From contig NZ_VKKH01000002.1 of the NCBI RefSeq assembly GCF_007197995.1, positions 558,001 through 622,000 of the forward strand: a stretch of DNA of 64,000 nucleotides, read 5' to 3'. The DNA is from Aliiglaciecola sp. M165. GTDB lineage: Bacteria > Pseudomonadota > Gammaproteobacteria > Enterobacterales > Alteromonadaceae. A program made the translations under genes and the position numbers. The notes under the pieces were generated by a model. It was not told where the DNA came from and did not search any database. It was given only the letters and a program-made list of their open reading frames with translations. Below are positions 17,290-26,963 of the stretch, in pieces (positions within the stretch are counted from its first letter, which is position 1; every line of letters starts with the position of its first letter).

Positions 17290-19626
17290 ATGATCATCAA
17301 TAAAATTGCTGAAGAATTGAACGTTCAGCAAACACAAGTTCAAGCGGCCGTCGATTTATTAGATGGCGGCGCCACCGTCCCTTTTATCGCACGTTACAGA
17401 AAAGAAGCGACAAATGGCCTCGATGACACGCAATTACGTAACCTCGAACAACGTTTAGGTTATCTTCGAGAAATGTCTGAGCGCATGGACGTGATCCTTA
17501 AATCCATAAAAGAACAGGAAAAGCTCACGCCCGAACTAGAAAAAAACATTCGAGGCGCACAAAACAAAACCGAGCTAGAAGATCTCTATCTGCCCTTTAA
17601 GCCAAAACGAAGAACCAAAGGACAAATTGCCATCGAAGCAGGATTGTTACCTTTGGCTGATGCGTTAATTGCTGACCCGGATCTCGACCCCGAATCCACC
17701 GCTATGCCCTATATCAACGCTGACGCTGGCATTGCAGATACTAAGGCGGCCCTTGATGGTGCTAAATATATTTTAATGGAGCGCTTTGCTGAAGACGCGC
17801 AGTTACTGCAAAAAGTTCGGCGGTATCTGCAACACAATGCACATATCTGCAGCAAAGTGATTGAGGGCAAACAAAAGGACGGCGCAAAATACTCAGATTA
17901 TTTCGAACACAGCGAGGCGATCAGCAAGGTTCCTTCGCATCGCGCCTTGGCGATGTTCCGTGGCCGAAATGAAGGCATGTTGCAAGTCAACCTTGATGCT
18001 GACCCACAAAAAGAAAGCACAGACAGAAGCTCGCACTGCGAACACATCATTGCCGAACACTTTGACTTAAAAATTAGTGGTCGTGCTGCCGATGCTTGGT
18101 TGGCGTCGGTGGTGCAATGGACATGGAAAGTGAAAACTCAACTGCACATGGAAACAGAACTCTTTGGTGCGTTACGAGACAAAGCTGAAGAAGAAGCAAT
18201 TAGTGTTTTTGCTCGCAACCTTAATGACCTTCTCATGGCTGCACCAGCCGGTGCAAAAGTGACTATGGGTCTGGATCCTGGATTAAGAACAGGGGTTAAA
18301 GTTGCCATTGTCGACGCTACCGGAAAGGTGCTAGACACCAATACAATTTTTCCTCATGCACCACAAAATCAATGGGACAAAGCTGCGCGCACGCTCATCA
18401 ATTTATGCAAGCAGCACAAAGTTGAATTGATCAGTATCGGTAATGGCACGGGATCTCGTGAAACCGACAAGCTCGTCGGCGAGATCATCAAAGCTCAGCC
18501 CGAGCTAAAATTAAGAAAAATCATGGTCAGCGAAGCTGGTGCATCGGTGTACTCTGCGTCTGAATTGGCTTCCAATGAACTGCCAGGAATGGATGTGTCA
18601 TTGCGCGGGGCGGTGTCTATCGCTCGCAGGCTACAAGACCCGCTTGCTGAGCTGGTGAAAATCGAACCTAAAGCCATTGGTGTAGGTCAGTATCAGCATG
18701 ATGTGAGCCAGAGCAATTTGGGTAAATCTCTTGAGCACGTCATTGAAGACTGTGTAAATGCCGTTGGCGTAGACTTAAACATGGCATCTCCTGCACTATT
18801 GTCACACGTGTCGGGACTAAATCGTACCTTAGCGAACAACATCGTTATGTACCGCGATCAACAAGGTGCCTTTTCTCAGCGTAAAGACTTATTGAAAGTT
18901 GAACGCTTAGGGCCCAAAGCCTACGAACAAGCAGCGGGTTTTTTACGCATTGTTGGTGGCACCGACCCCCTTGACGCTTCAGCCGTTCACCCAGAAGCGT
19001 ATCCGGTGGTAAACGCCATTGTGGATACGTCTAAATGTGCGGTTAACGATTTGATTGGCAATATAGATGTTCTCAAAAAGCTCGATCCCGCTCAGTACAC
19101 CAATGATGACTTTGGTTTGCCAACCGTTACCGACATTATTAAGGAGCTTGAAAAACCAGGGCGCGATCCCAGACCAGAATTTAAAACCGCTGTGTTTAAA
19201 GAGGGTGTTGAAAAAATCTCTGATCTTAAGGAAGGCATGGTACTCGAAGGGGTTGTCAGCAATGTGGCAAATTTCGGTGCTTTTGTTGATGTGGGAGTGC
19301 ATCAAGACGGACTGGTACATATCTCTGCAATGACCAACAAGTTTATCTCAGACCCTAGGGAAGTCGTTAAAGCTGGTGATATCGTAAAAGTAAAAGTGCT
19401 AGAAGTGGATGAGGCGCGCAAGCGTATCGCCTTTACCATGAAGTTGGATGACAATGCTCAGCATTCGCCGTCTCGCAACAAACGCCAGAATAATCAAAAA
19501 CCAGCGCAAGCAAAGAGTAAAGAACGGAACCACCAGCAAGGTCCACGGTCAAAACCGGCACAACCAGGCAATGCGGCAATGGGTAATGCTTTTGCTGATG
19601 CATTTGCCAAAGCGAAACAAAAATAA
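17290..19626 (+). CDS. tex: Transcription accessory protein Tex (RNA-binding)
   Basis: A 778-residue nucleic-acid-binding protein. In order: Tex N-terminal helical domain ([15 protein letters not shown]), a YqgF-like RNase H fold ([16 protein letters not shown]), a helix-hairpin-helix region ([19 protein letters not shown]) and a C-terminal S1 domain ([20 protein letters not shown]). A basic, Asn/Gln-rich tail follows. ATG 17290 gives the normal N terminus [14 protein letters not shown]; an in-frame TTG at 17269 would add seven residues. E. coli Tex (YhgF) has 773 residues and lies next to greB. Confidence 0.95.
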   Translation: MIINKIAEELNVQQTQVQAAVDLLDGGATVPFIARYRKEATNGLDDTQLRNLEQRLGYLREMSERMDVILKSIKEQEKLTPELEKNIRGAQNKTELEDLYLPFKPKRRTKGQIAIEAGLLPLADALIADPDLDPESTAMPYINADAGIADTKAALDGAKYILMERFAEDAQLLQKVRRYLQHNAHICSKVIEGKQKDGAKYSDYFEHSEAISKVPSHRALAMFRGRNEGMLQVNLDADPQKESTDRSSHCEHIIAEHFDLKISGRAADAWLASVVQWTWKVKTQLHMETELFGALRDKAEEEAISVFARNLNDLLMAAPAGAKVTMGLDPGLRTGVKVAIVDATGKVLDTNTIFPHAPQNQWDKAARTLINLCKQHKVELISIGNGTGSRETDKLVGEIIKAQPELKLRKIMVSEAGASVYSASELASNELPGMDVSLRGAVSIARRLQDPLAELVKIEPKAIGVGQYQHDVSQSNLGKSLEHVIEDCVNAVGVDLNMASPALLSHVSGLNRTLANNIVMYRDQQGAFSQRKDLLKVERLGPKAYEQAAGFLRIVGGTDPLDASAVHPEAYPVVNAIVDTSKCAVNDLIGNIDVLKKLDPAQYTNDDFGLPTVTDIIKELEKPGRDPRPEFKTAVFKEGVEKISDLKEGMVLEGVVSNVANFGAFVDVGVHQDGLVHISAMTNKFISDPREVVKAGDIVKVKVLEVDEARKRIAFTMKLDDNAQHSPSRNKRQNNQKPAQAKSKERNHQQGPRSKPAQPGNAAMGNAFADAFAKAKQK

Positions 19627-19655
19627 CTTTTTTGTTGAATGGATTAGGATAAAAA

Positions 19656-19835
19656 ATGACTGCACTCATTATCATTGCCGTATTGTTCATCTCACTCATT
19701 GTGATAGTGCCACTCATTGAGCGGTCGAATTTTCGTATGTCAGGTGAACAAATGGGTAAATGGGGCCGTTGGATTCTTCCTCTGGCCATTATCCTGATCA
19801 TTGTTCAAATGGTGATGTATTATTCTGGCGGTTAG
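19656..19835 (+). CDS. Small two-helix membrane protein
   Basis: A 59-residue reading frame starting MTALIIIAVLFISLIVIV and ending IIVQMVMYYSGG. It has two hydrophobic helices joined by a polar stretch (ERSNFRMSGEQMGKWGR). AGGA lies 6 bases before the ATG, a good ribosome-binding site, and the gene starts 29 bases after the tex stop. Length, spacing and membrane character support a real gene. The function is unknown, and it is probably expressed with tex. Confidence 0.7.
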   Translation: MTALIIIAVLFISLIVIVPLIERSNFRMSGEQMGKWGRWILPLAIILIIVQMVMYYSGG

Positions 19836-19946
19836 CGGCTTAGTCCTTTGCGCCCGTTAACGACGTTTCCGGCCTCAAAAACACTTTGCATTGCGTTCTT
19901 TTCCTTTCGCTGATACTGTCTATTTACATTTATTTTTCAAGCAGTT

Positions 19947-21419
19947 ATGAAGGGACTCAGGGTGAAGATTCAAACATTTCAGTTCGATAAATTACGAACG
20001 TTTTTAATTCTTATTTCACTTTTTATCACTCTGGTGATGACCACTAAAAACGCTCATGCACAATCTTCAGACACTAGCGCCTTTGATAAAACACTAGAAA
20101 ACGCCTTTTCAACAACCACATTACCAGGATACAGTCTTGCCTTGGTCAAAGACGGTGAATTAGTTGAAGTCCGTGCCGGCGGAAAAATCAGCTTAGCAGG
20201 CGATACACCAATAACGCCTGAAACGCCCATGCAAATTGGATCTGTGTCGAAAAGTTTTGCCGCACTGGCCATTATGCAATTAGTTGAGGCTGGAAAGCTT
20301 GAACTGGATACGCCCATTGAAAATTATTTGCCCGAGTTTACTGACAAAGCCGCGGGCAGTATCACCTTGCGTCAGGCAATGAGCCATACATCTGGTCTTT
20401 CCACATTACAAGGTAATCAGACACAAACTGATTTAAGTATGGATAGCGAAGCACTGGCTCGGCGAGTCACTGACCTTAGCAATGTTACGCCTGAGCTTCA
20501 GCCTGGTCAGGCATTTATGTATTCCAATGCTAACTATCAAATTGTCGGAAGAATCATTGAGTTGGTGAGTGGAACCTCCTACGCGGATTATGTACAGAGT
20601 AAAATCCTAATGCCACTAACAATGACAGACTCCTACGTCATAGGTGGGAATGAAAAAAACGGCAGCGCGTTAGGCCACCTTCCTTGGTTTGGCAGCCAGG
20701 ATCCCATCGAGAGTTTATTGATGGGTGCAGGCTCTTCCCCTCAAGGAGGCGTTGTGACTACTGCAACAGACCTGTCCAAATACGCGATAGTTATGATGAA
20801 CCAAAAAGACGATATTATCTCTGCACAAAACAAGCGATTGATGATGTCTCCCGTCAGCGAAGCCGTCTCGCACTATGGCTTGGGGTGGAGTATTTATCCG
20901 CCCTTGGGACTCGTTTGGCACAATGGTTCAAATCCTGGATTTCAAGCGCAGCTATCAATGAACCCAGAAACTCAGGATGCTTTTGTTTTTATTGCCAACG
21001 GCGGCAATAGCTACGGTTTTAATGAGATCAGCGCTGTAGGGTTCAATCTTACCCTCGAAGCAATGCAACTTGAAGGACCAAAAGGCGGTGGCGGCATACT
21101 CTCCAAAGCGGTCTTTGTTGCCGCAACATTATTGCCGTTCCTGTTGATTTTCATCGCTTTTCGAAATTGGCAAAAGCGTGAAAAAATGGCTCAACACAGT
21201 TCACTGCGCAGATGGTTCGTGACTCTGACCTACACTTTGATTGCGGCACTATCTTGCTGGGCACTGTTTGTGAGTATTCCATTAATGTTTGGCATCCCGC
21301 TCGACGCATTACAACTCTTTGTGCCCGATTGGTCACTCATACTCCATGCAATTGTTTTCACTTCTATTGTGCTAGCAATGGTTCGGATAGGTTTGATGAT
21401 AGGGGTAAAAAGAACGTAG
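19947..21419 (+). CDS. Serine hydrolase of the beta-lactamase class C fold with C-terminal membrane helices
   Basis: A 490-residue penicillin-binding-protein-like hydrolase. A signal peptide (residues 18-40) is followed by the catalytic domain with SVSK (Ser-x-x-Lys, near residue 100), YSN (Tyr-x-Asn, in MYSNANYQIVG) and HNGSNPGF near residue 330 in place of the KTG motif. The C terminus has three or four membrane helices (FVAATLLPFLLIFIAF, TLIAALSCWALFVSI, IVFTSIVLAMVRIGL). Such proteins cleave peptides or esters; antibiotic resistance is not implied. ATG 19947 is listed; GTG 19962 has AAGGGA 6 bases upstream and may be the real start. Confidence 0.85.
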   Translation: MKGLRVKIQTFQFDKLRTFLILISLFITLVMTTKNAHAQSSDTSAFDKTLENAFSTTTLPGYSLALVKDGELVEVRAGGKISLAGDTPITPETPMQIGSVSKSFAALAIMQLVEAGKLELDTPIENYLPEFTDKAAGSITLRQAMSHTSGLSTLQGNQTQTDLSMDSEALARRVTDLSNVTPELQPGQAFMYSNANYQIVGRIIELVSGTSYADYVQSKILMPLTMTDSYVIGGNEKNGSALGHLPWFGSQDPIESLLMGAGSSPQGGVVTTATDLSKYAIVMMNQKDDIISAQNKRLMMSPVSEAVSHYGLGWSIYPPLGLVWHNGSNPGFQAQLSMNPETQDAFVFIANGGNSYGFNEISAVGFNLTLEAMQLEGPKGGGGILSKAVFVAATLLPFLLIFIAFRNWQKREKMAQHSSLRRWFVTLTYTLIAALSCWALFVSIPLMFGIPLDALQLFVPDWSLILHAIVFTSIVLAMVRIGLMIGVKRT

Positions 21420-21469
21420 CATTAACACGCATAATAAACTGTAAGTGTGTTGACTATGAAGAGATGCCA

Positions 21470-21850
21470 CTATTTGCTTGCTTCTAGTGGCAAGTCTGCT
21501 TCTCGCCAAGCATTGATACCACCAGCGAGGGAATACACGTTGTTAAACCCCATTTCCCTGAGCGTGCGTGCAGCGAGTGCAGAGCGTGCTCCGGAGCGGC
21601 AATACAGTAAAATTGGAAGCGCCGACGCCTCTGCGTCATCACAATCTTTGATGTGCTCACCGATAGAAGCTTCAAGTAGACCTCGTGGAATTGCAATACT
21701 TCCTGCAATGACGCCTTCAGCGAGTTCTTGCGGTTCGCGAATATCGATAACAAGGTTGAAGTCTTGCAACCTAGTTACAAAATCTGCAACCGATACTTCC
21801 GTTATGGTAGCGCGTATGTCATCGACGTAGTGTTTGTAGTTAAGCATCAT
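21470..21850 (-). CDS. Rhodanese-domain sulfurtransferase
   Basis: A 126-residue single-domain rhodanese with the catalytic cysteine in the loop LLYCRSGARS and the usual IDIREPQELAEG start. It moves sulfane sulfur between thiosulfate, persulfides and acceptors. AAGGAG lies a few bases before the start. It lies 19 bases after the TSUP exporter gene on the same strand, so the two form an operon that should be driven from the divergent promoter at 22614-22691. Confidence 0.92.
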   Translation of the reverse strand: MMLNYKHYVDDIRATITEVSVADFVTRLQDFNLVIDIREPQELAEGVIAGSIAIPRGLLEASIGEHIKDCDDAEASALPILLYCRSGARSALAARTLREMGFNNVYSLAGGINAWREADLPLEASK

Positions 21851-21869
21851 CTTTCTCCTTTATTAGGTA

Positions 21870-22613
21870 TTAGACCAAGAGATCCAAAGACATCAGCAGT
21901 GCCACCAGCAAAAGTACACTGGCGAAAAGGCGCTTTATAATTTGCGGATCCAGCTTGTTCGCAATGAAACCCGCCACGACAACGGCAAGTGCACCAATGG
22001 CTGAAATAATCCCTACAACCTGCCAACTAATAACAGGGCTGACAGGTGCCACTTGAAGACTGATAAACGCAGCAAGTCCGTTAAAGACAATCATCACTAA
22101 GCTAATGGCTACAGCTGTTTGCATGGCGACTCCTGCAAAAAGTGTTAACGCGGGCACGATTAAAAATCCGCCGCCGATCCCTACCATGCCGGTCACCGCG
22201 CCGCTGATACCGCCGATAAGCAGAAGCCGCATCGAGGAGCCGTGCTGTGCACGTATTGACTGTTGCGGTCGCCACATTTTGAAAGCCGCTACAACCAGCA
22301 ACGCGATGAGAATCAGTGATTGAAAGCCCATCGGTAAGATTAATCCAAGCCTGGCGGATACCATTGCAGCAGGAATACTGGCAATGGCGAACCAGAATAA
22401 AATTCGCCAATCCAATCGTTTGGCACGCCACCCTTGATATGCGCCAAAAATTGAAATAAACGGCACAATCAAGAGCGCATGAGCAATAGCCTGCTTTTCC
22501 GGTAGATCAAGTAGCAACATAAGCGCAGGCACAAGCAATATTGAGCCACCTGCACCGAGTAAACCTAAACTTAAGCCAACGATAACTGCCGTGATCACAA
22601 TGCTGACCATCAT
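21870..22613 (-). CDS. TauE/SafE-type (TSUP) sulfite/sulfur-compound exporter
   Basis: A 247-residue membrane protein with about eight helices in two repeats. The first half starts GLSLGLLGAGGSILLVPAL and the second GAVTGMVGIGGGFLIVPAL, the twin-GG signature of the TSUP family. It probably exports sulfite or another product of persulfide oxidation. First gene of the exporter-rhodanese operon, divergent from the persulfide dioxygenase gene. Confidence 0.9.
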   Translation of the reverse strand: MMVSIVITAVIVGLSLGLLGAGGSILLVPALMLLLDLPEKQAIAHALLIVPFISIFGAYQGWRAKRLDWRILFWFAIASIPAAMVSARLGLILPMGFQSLILIALLVVAAFKMWRPQQSIRAQHGSSMRLLLIGGISGAVTGMVGIGGGFLIVPALTLFAGVAMQTAVAISLVMIVFNGLAAFISLQVAPVSPVISWQVVGIISAIGALAVVVAGFIANKLDPQIIKRLFASVLLLVALLMSLDLLV

Positions 22614-22650
22614 TAACTTGAAAACCTTTTCATTATTACGTACATTTAGA

Positions 22651-22673
22651 ATATACGATATTATAACTTATAT
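22651..22673. promoter_or_regulatory. Candidate operator for the BigR/YgaV-type repressor
   Basis: A 23-bp imperfect palindrome: ATATA at 22651-22655 pairs with TATAT at 22669-22673, and 18 of 23 positions are symmetric. It lies 18 bases before the persulfide dioxygenase start and 38 before the exporter start. AT-rich dyads of this kind are bound by BigR-type repressors, and a matching repressor gene is at 24413. Confidence 0.65.
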
Positions 22674-22691
22674 CTTCAAGGAATAATTGAA

Positions 22692-23564
22692 ATGAATTTA
22701 TCTGTCATTCCGTTTTTTCATCAGCATACAGGCACGGCGAGCTATATCGTTGTTGACCAGTCACAGCGCTATGCTGTTGTGATCGATAGTGTTTTGGATT
22801 TTGATAGTGCCAGCGGAGAAGTGGCATCAACCCTTGCGGATGAGCAACTGAAATACTTAGATCAACACAACTTATCCTTGGTATGGATTCTGGATACACA
22901 TATTCATGCCGACCACCTTACCGCTGCCAGCTACTTGGCTAATCGCAGTCAGGCAAAGTCGGTCATAGGAAAAGGTATTGCCAAGACACAACAGCGATTT
23001 AGGTTGATGTTTCCAAATGGCAATCAAGAAACGTCGGTCGAAAACCTCTTTGATAAATTGGTCGCCGAAGGGGATACACTATCATTTGGGGATAATGAGA
23101 TAAGGGTTATGGACACCCCCGGTCATACTGATGACAGTGTCAGCTATCTTATTGGTGATAATACTTTTGTTGGCGATACACTTTTTATGCCCGACAGTGG
23201 CACTGCACGTTGCGATTTTCCGGGAGGCGATGCCCATAAACTGTATCAAAGCGTTCAGCGCATTCATGCACTTCCAGATGAAACCAAAATATGGGTCTGT
23301 CACGACTATCAGCCAAATGGCAGAGAAGTAAGAATGCAAACAACGGTAGCTGACAGCAAGCAAAACATTCATTTACGACATCAGGTAAGTGAGTCGGCTT
23401 TCGTGCATATGCGCAATGAACGAGACAGTACACTCCCAGTCCCTAAATTGTTGTACCCGTCGTTGCAAGTGAATATACGTGGGGGCCGTTTACCCAAACC
23501 CAGTGACAACGGTAAACGTTATTTTGCGATCCCCATTTCAAATTTGACACATAGTGATATGTAA
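22692..23564 (+). CDS. blh: Persulfide dioxygenase / beta-lactamase-like hydrolase (Blh, ETHE1-like)
   Basis: A 290-residue metallo-beta-lactamase-fold enzyme expected to oxidise glutathione persulfide to sulfite with a mononuclear iron. Metal-binding motifs are THIHADHLTA (near residue 73), GHTDDS (near 145), FVGDTLFMPDSGTARCDFPG (near 160-180) and WVCHDY (near 205). The VGDTLF and ARCDF residues and the gene context match Blh of the BigR regulon rather than a glyoxalase II. First gene of a four-gene run with two transporter halves and the regulator. Confidence 0.9.
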   Translation: MNLSVIPFFHQHTGTASYIVVDQSQRYAVVIDSVLDFDSASGEVASTLADEQLKYLDQHNLSLVWILDTHIHADHLTAASYLANRSQAKSVIGKGIAKTQQRFRLMFPNGNQETSVENLFDKLVAEGDTLSFGDNEIRVMDTPGHTDDSVSYLIGDNTFVGDTLFMPDSGTARCDFPGGDAHKLYQSVQRIHALPDETKIWVCHDYQPNGREVRMQTTVADSKQNIHLRHQVSESAFVHMRNERDSTLPVPKLLYPSLQVNIRGGRLPKPSDNGKRYFAIPISNLTHSDM

Positions 23565-23573
23565 GGAGTTAGG

Positions 23574-23987
23574 GTGAAAGACATCTATTTTCAGGCACTC
23601 GCGGGGGGAGCGTTACTTGGTATTGGTGCGTTTTTGCTGTTGTATTTAAATGGAAAAATAGCAGGTATCTCTGGGATCACTTATCAGGCGATCGCTTCAA
23701 TAACATCACAAAACAGTTGGCGATGGTGCTTTTTGATTGGCTTAATAGGCGCACCGTTAATTGCAACGAGACTCGGGTTTAGTCTGCCCGATCAGATTTC
23801 AGCGCCAATCATAACCTTGGCGATAGCAGGTCTGCTTGTGGGAATAGGCACACGAATGGGTTCGGGATGTACGAGTGGACACGGAATATGTGGAATAGGT
23901 CGATTATCCAAGCGCTCGATTGTCGCTACGCTGATCTTTATGAGCACTGCGGTTGTGACCGTTGCCATCTCCCGACAAATGCTGTGA
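23574..23987 (+). CDS. YeeE/YedE family half-transporter (first)
   Basis: A 137-residue membrane protein with about four helices. GTRMGSGCTSGHGICGIGRLSK carries the conserved cysteine-containing motif of YeeE/YedE thiosulfate transporters. It is only half the usual length, and the next gene supplies the other half. The start is GTG at 23574 with AAGGAG 6 bases upstream. It lies 9 bases after the blh stop. Confidence 0.88.
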   Translation: MKDIYFQALAGGALLGIGAFLLLYLNGKIAGISGITYQAIASITSQNSWRWCFLIGLIGAPLIATRLGFSLPDQISAPIITLAIAGLLVGIGTRMGSGCTSGHGICGIGRLSKRSIVATLIFMSTAVVTVAISRQML

Positions 23988-23996
23988 GGAAGGACA

Positions 23997-24413
23997 ATGA
24001 AAAATAACATCACTGCCCTTTTTGCTGGCCTGTTAATGGGGTTGGGATTGACGATTTCTACCATGGTTGATCCTCAACGTGTATTGGGTTTTTTAGACTT
24101 GCTTGGACAATGGGACCCAACCCTTATTTTTGTGATGGGCGGCGGCCTGGCGGTTTACATGCCTCTTTATTTTCTGCTCATTCACAACAAAAATACGACG
24201 GCTTTTGGAACCCCCTGCGATTTACCTTCTTCAAAGCAGATAGACAAACCACTTGTGGTAGGTGCGATACTATTTGGTGTCGGATGGGGACTCAGCGGAA
24301 TTTGCCCGGGGCCTGCGCTAGTCAATATAAGTGGCGGTGCCACTGAAATATTAATTTTTGTAGTTACCATGTTGATTGGTATGATTGTAGGGGCGCGCAT
24401 CAAGATGACTTGA
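23997..24413 (+). CDS. YeeE/YedE family half-transporter (second, DUF6691-like)
   Basis: A 138-residue membrane protein, complementary to the preceding gene. It begins with a helix rich in glycine (FAGLLMGLGLTISTMVDP) and ends with the second cysteine motif GVGWGLSGICPGPALVNI. Together the two should make one sulfur-compound channel, as in the PmpA/PmpB and BigR operon pairs. AAGGA precedes the start. The stop overlaps the ATG of the repressor gene by one base. Confidence 0.88.
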   Translation: MKNNITALFAGLLMGLGLTISTMVDPQRVLGFLDLLGQWDPTLIFVMGGGLAVYMPLYFLLIHNKNTTAFGTPCDLPSSKQIDKPLVVGAILFGVGWGLSGICPGPALVNISGGATEILIFVVTMLIGMIVGARIKMT

Positions 24414-24775
24414 TGTGTGAGTCCACTGATAATGAGCTGACAGAATTGATGCATTTACACACAGAAACACCCACTGCAAACGCCTCTTTGGAGGAAATGG
24501 AAGCCAACGCGGAGCGAGCCGCTACGTTGTTGAGAGCGATGGCGAATAAAAATCGATTGCTGTTGTTGTGCCTGCTCAACCAAGGCGAACTGTCCGTTTC
24601 CCAATTAAATTCAGAACTGGATATCCCACAATCAACCTTGTCTCAACACCTAAGCGTACTAAGACAAGACAAACTCGTTAAAACCCGTCGGGAAGCGCAG
24701 ACCATTTATTACGCTCTAGCGAGCAAAGAAGTAGAGGCAATTATTGCCACCTTGTATCAACTTTATTGTGAATAG
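24413..24775 (+). CDS. bigR: ArsR-family repressor, BigR/SqrR/YgaV type (sulfide-responsive)
   Basis: A 120-residue winged-helix repressor. The DNA-binding part contains LSVSQLNSELDIPQSTLSQH. It keeps the two cysteines that sense persulfides in this subgroup: one in LLLLCLLNQGEL (near residue 57) and one close to the C terminus (LYQLYCE). YgaV and BigR have equivalents at the same places. Sulfane sulfur should link them and release the operator at 22651. ATG 24413 overlaps the preceding stop; an in-frame TTG one codon earlier is the alternative. Confidence 0.88.
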   Translation: MCESTDNELTELMHLHTETPTANASLEEMEANAERAATLLRAMANKNRLLLLCLLNQGELSVSQLNSELDIPQSTLSQHLSVLRQDKLVKTRREAQTIYYALASKEVEAIIATLYQLYCE

Positions 24776-24953
24776 CGTTGTCTGGGCCAACATCCATCTC
24801 AACCAAGAACCTCAGAGGAGCTAGCCCTCAATTCTGGCATGCATAGCCTGTATTCTGACATCTTGAATCGTCATTCTGTCGATTGACCCTTGTTAAGCTA
24901 TTGTGAGTCGAATACCTTGCTACTTTGCCATTAGCAAACCCGACAAAGTATTC

Positions 24954-26177
24954 ATGAAACCGATTTCTATTTTAAAATTTTTATCTTGTTTCGCCCTGAT
25001 CATAGCCAGCCAAAGTTTTGCTACGCTGCAAAAATTGTTGCCTGATGATGGTAAGGCAGAAGACCAGTTTAGCTATAGCGTTGCAATTGATGGCAGCACC
25101 GCATTGGTGGGAGCACTTAACGCTGATGTGGATAATATCCAAGACGCGGGGGCAGCCTACGTTTATTCCTTTGGTGATGAAGGTTGGCAGCAGCAAGCAA
25201 AATTAGTCGCCAAGCCAGCGTTTGCTAATGACACACTTGGCGGTAACGTGGCGCTAAAAAATAACATGGCGCTGTTAGGGGTAATAAAAAGAGACGACAA
25301 AGGCGAAGATGCGGGTGCGGTGTTTGCGTTTGAGAAAGAGGCTAAATCATGGTCGCAAAAGCAAATATTAACCGCAAATGATGCTAACGCTGGTGATGCC
25401 TTTGGCCAAAGTATCGCACTTACAACGGAATTTCTTGTTGTAGGCTCTCCTCGCAGCGATTCACCACATAAAGATTCAGGATCAGCTTACGTTTACATTC
25501 GCGATAAAAATACGTGGCGATTTCAAGCCAAACTTACGGCAAAAGACGGAGCGGAAGGCGATTTATTCGGGATCAGTGTTGCCATTGACGGCGAAACTAT
25601 TTTAGTTGGCGCTGACTTGAATGATGAAAAAGCAGAAAAAGCGGGTGCCGTTTATGCCTATGTATTTGACGGTACACAATGGCACCAACAGGCAAAGCTT
25701 ATGGCTGAAGATGGCGCAAATACTGATATCTTTGGCGTCAGAGTCGCGTTGTTTGGCGATACAGCATTAATCTCAGCCAGAAGAGACGATATCGAAAGTG
25801 TTGGCGTAGATGCCGGTTCCGCCTATATATTTGAGCGCACAAATCACAAATGGACGCAAACACAAAAGCTAGTAACCCCAGATGGTAAAGCCGATGACAG
25901 ATTCGGTCGTGGCGTGGCACTAAACCAAGATACGGCTTTAATCAGTGCTATGCACCATGACGCTAATGGAAATAATGCAGGTGCAGTCTATGTGTTCAAA
26001 AAACAACAAAATCAGTGGCGTTATACGTCCAAAATAGTCGCCCTTGATGCCATGCCAGAAGATAGATTAGGTTGGAATATCGCCTTATCAGACAAGCGTG
26101 CCATCGTTGCAGCTCCGCATCGCGACGACAATGGCGATGCATCGGGCGCTGCGTATGTTCTTGATTTGATCGACTAA
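24954..26177 (+). CDS. Exported seven-bladed FG-GAP beta-propeller protein
   Basis: A 407-residue exported protein with signal peptide MKPISILKFLSCFALIIAS. The mature part is seven repeats of about 50 residues, each with a core like DxFGxSVAI, then xTALVGA, and AGAxYVY (DQFSYSVAI, DAFGQSIAL, DLFGISVAI, DIFGVRVAL, DRFGRGVAL, DRLGWNIAL, with one weaker DTLGGNVAL). This is the FG-GAP/integrin-alpha type propeller, usually calcium-linked and surface-exposed. ATG 24954 suits the signal peptide; an in-frame GTG at 24903 is less likely. The ligand is unknown. Confidence 0.85.
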   Translation: MKPISILKFLSCFALIIASQSFATLQKLLPDDGKAEDQFSYSVAIDGSTALVGALNADVDNIQDAGAAYVYSFGDEGWQQQAKLVAKPAFANDTLGGNVALKNNMALLGVIKRDDKGEDAGAVFAFEKEAKSWSQKQILTANDANAGDAFGQSIALTTEFLVVGSPRSDSPHKDSGSAYVYIRDKNTWRFQAKLTAKDGAEGDLFGISVAIDGETILVGADLNDEKAEKAGAVYAYVFDGTQWHQQAKLMAEDGANTDIFGVRVALFGDTALISARRDDIESVGVDAGSAYIFERTNHKWTQTQKLVTPDGKADDRFGRGVALNQDTALISAMHHDANGNNAGAVYVFKKQQNQWRYTSKIVALDAMPEDRLGWNIALSDKRAIVAAPHRDDNGDASGAAYVLDLID

Positions 26178-26181
26178 AGAA

Positions 26182-26202
26182 CACCGTTGGTAGGCAACGG
26201 TG
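26182..26202. terminator. Hairpin between convergent genes, possible terminator
   Basis: CACCGTTG and CAACGGTG form a perfect 8-bp stem around loop GTAGG, 4 bases after the FG-GAP gene stop. No good T tract follows on the plus strand; the minus strand has TTCTTT. Confidence 0.35.
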
Positions 26203-26282
26203 AAAACAATCCTGTGTAGTATTGAACAAAACGTGAGTTGTTTGGTCCTGAGGTTCACGTTAATTAACTCCGCTCCCTTTTC

Positions 26283-26963
26283 CTATTGGCTCCAGGTGGG
26301 ATTCAAAAATTCCTTCACACTTTTTTCATCGTCAATAAGGAAACTACTTTCCCTATTCCAATATTGGTAGAACTCTTTTCTGTCTTCTTGATCAGAAATT
26401 TCAAAGTTGCCCGTTTTCTCTTGTATCTTTAACCAGTTTTGAAATGCATCAAAGGCTTCTATTCCTCGTTGCTGCCATAAAAGTCTGCCGCCACCATAGT
26501 TGTTATAGAAGTACAGTTGCGACTTCCAGTGCGGCAACATGAACTGGGCCATTTGTTCATCCATAGAGGCGGGGGCATATTCTGAAAGCTCATTTATTAG
26601 CTTTTCGATCTCTTCATCTGTTAACTTTTCCTCTTTAGCAAGCTCTCTAATCCTCGCTAACGTTTCCTTCTCCCTTTCTTTAGACTCCTGTTCGTGATTA
26701 GGATATTTTTTATTGAACCAAATTTTAAATTTTTCTATTTCTTCATCTGTTGGTTCAAAAGAAGTTTTGTTTTTCGCTTTGTAACGCTTCAACAACTTTG
26801 GAATGATTATTTGTTGAAGCGATAAGTTGCCACTGTCTTCATTTTTAAGATCAGACCGATAAATTGATTGCTCGAACACCCTTGCAATAGGTTGCTCGTT
26901 TGCATTACTTGTTTGGAATGTGGTGATTGCAGTAAATAAAAGTACAAGAAACAAATTTTTCAT
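26283..26963 (-). CDS. Exported protein with a SurA-N-like segment, function unknown
   Basis: A 226-residue protein with signal peptide MKNLFLVLLFTAITTFQ. After it, ARVFEQSIYRSDL resembles the start of SurA/PpiC-type chaperone N-terminal domains, followed by long charged helices (TDEEIEKFKIWFNKKY; KLTDEEIEKLINELSEY) and a conserved-looking block HWKSQLYFYNNYGGGRLLWQ. There is no parvulin domain. I do not assign a function. Low GC for this window. Confidence 0.6.
   Translation of the reverse strand: MKNLFLVLLFTAITTFQTSNANEQPIARVFEQSIYRSDLKNEDSGNLSLQQIIIPKLLKRYKAKNKTSFEPTDEEIEKFKIWFNKKYPNHEQESKEREKETLARIRELAKEEKLTDEEIEKLINELSEYAPASMDEQMAQFMLPHWKSQLYFYNNYGGGRLLWQQRGIEAFDAFQNWLKIQEKTGNFEISDQEDRKEFYQYWNRESSFLIDDEKSVKEFLNPTWSQ

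Noticed and set aside
21447-21830. 127-codon plus-strand frame opposite the rhodanese gene
   Set aside because: Shadow of the rhodanese gene, which has clear catalytic motifs.
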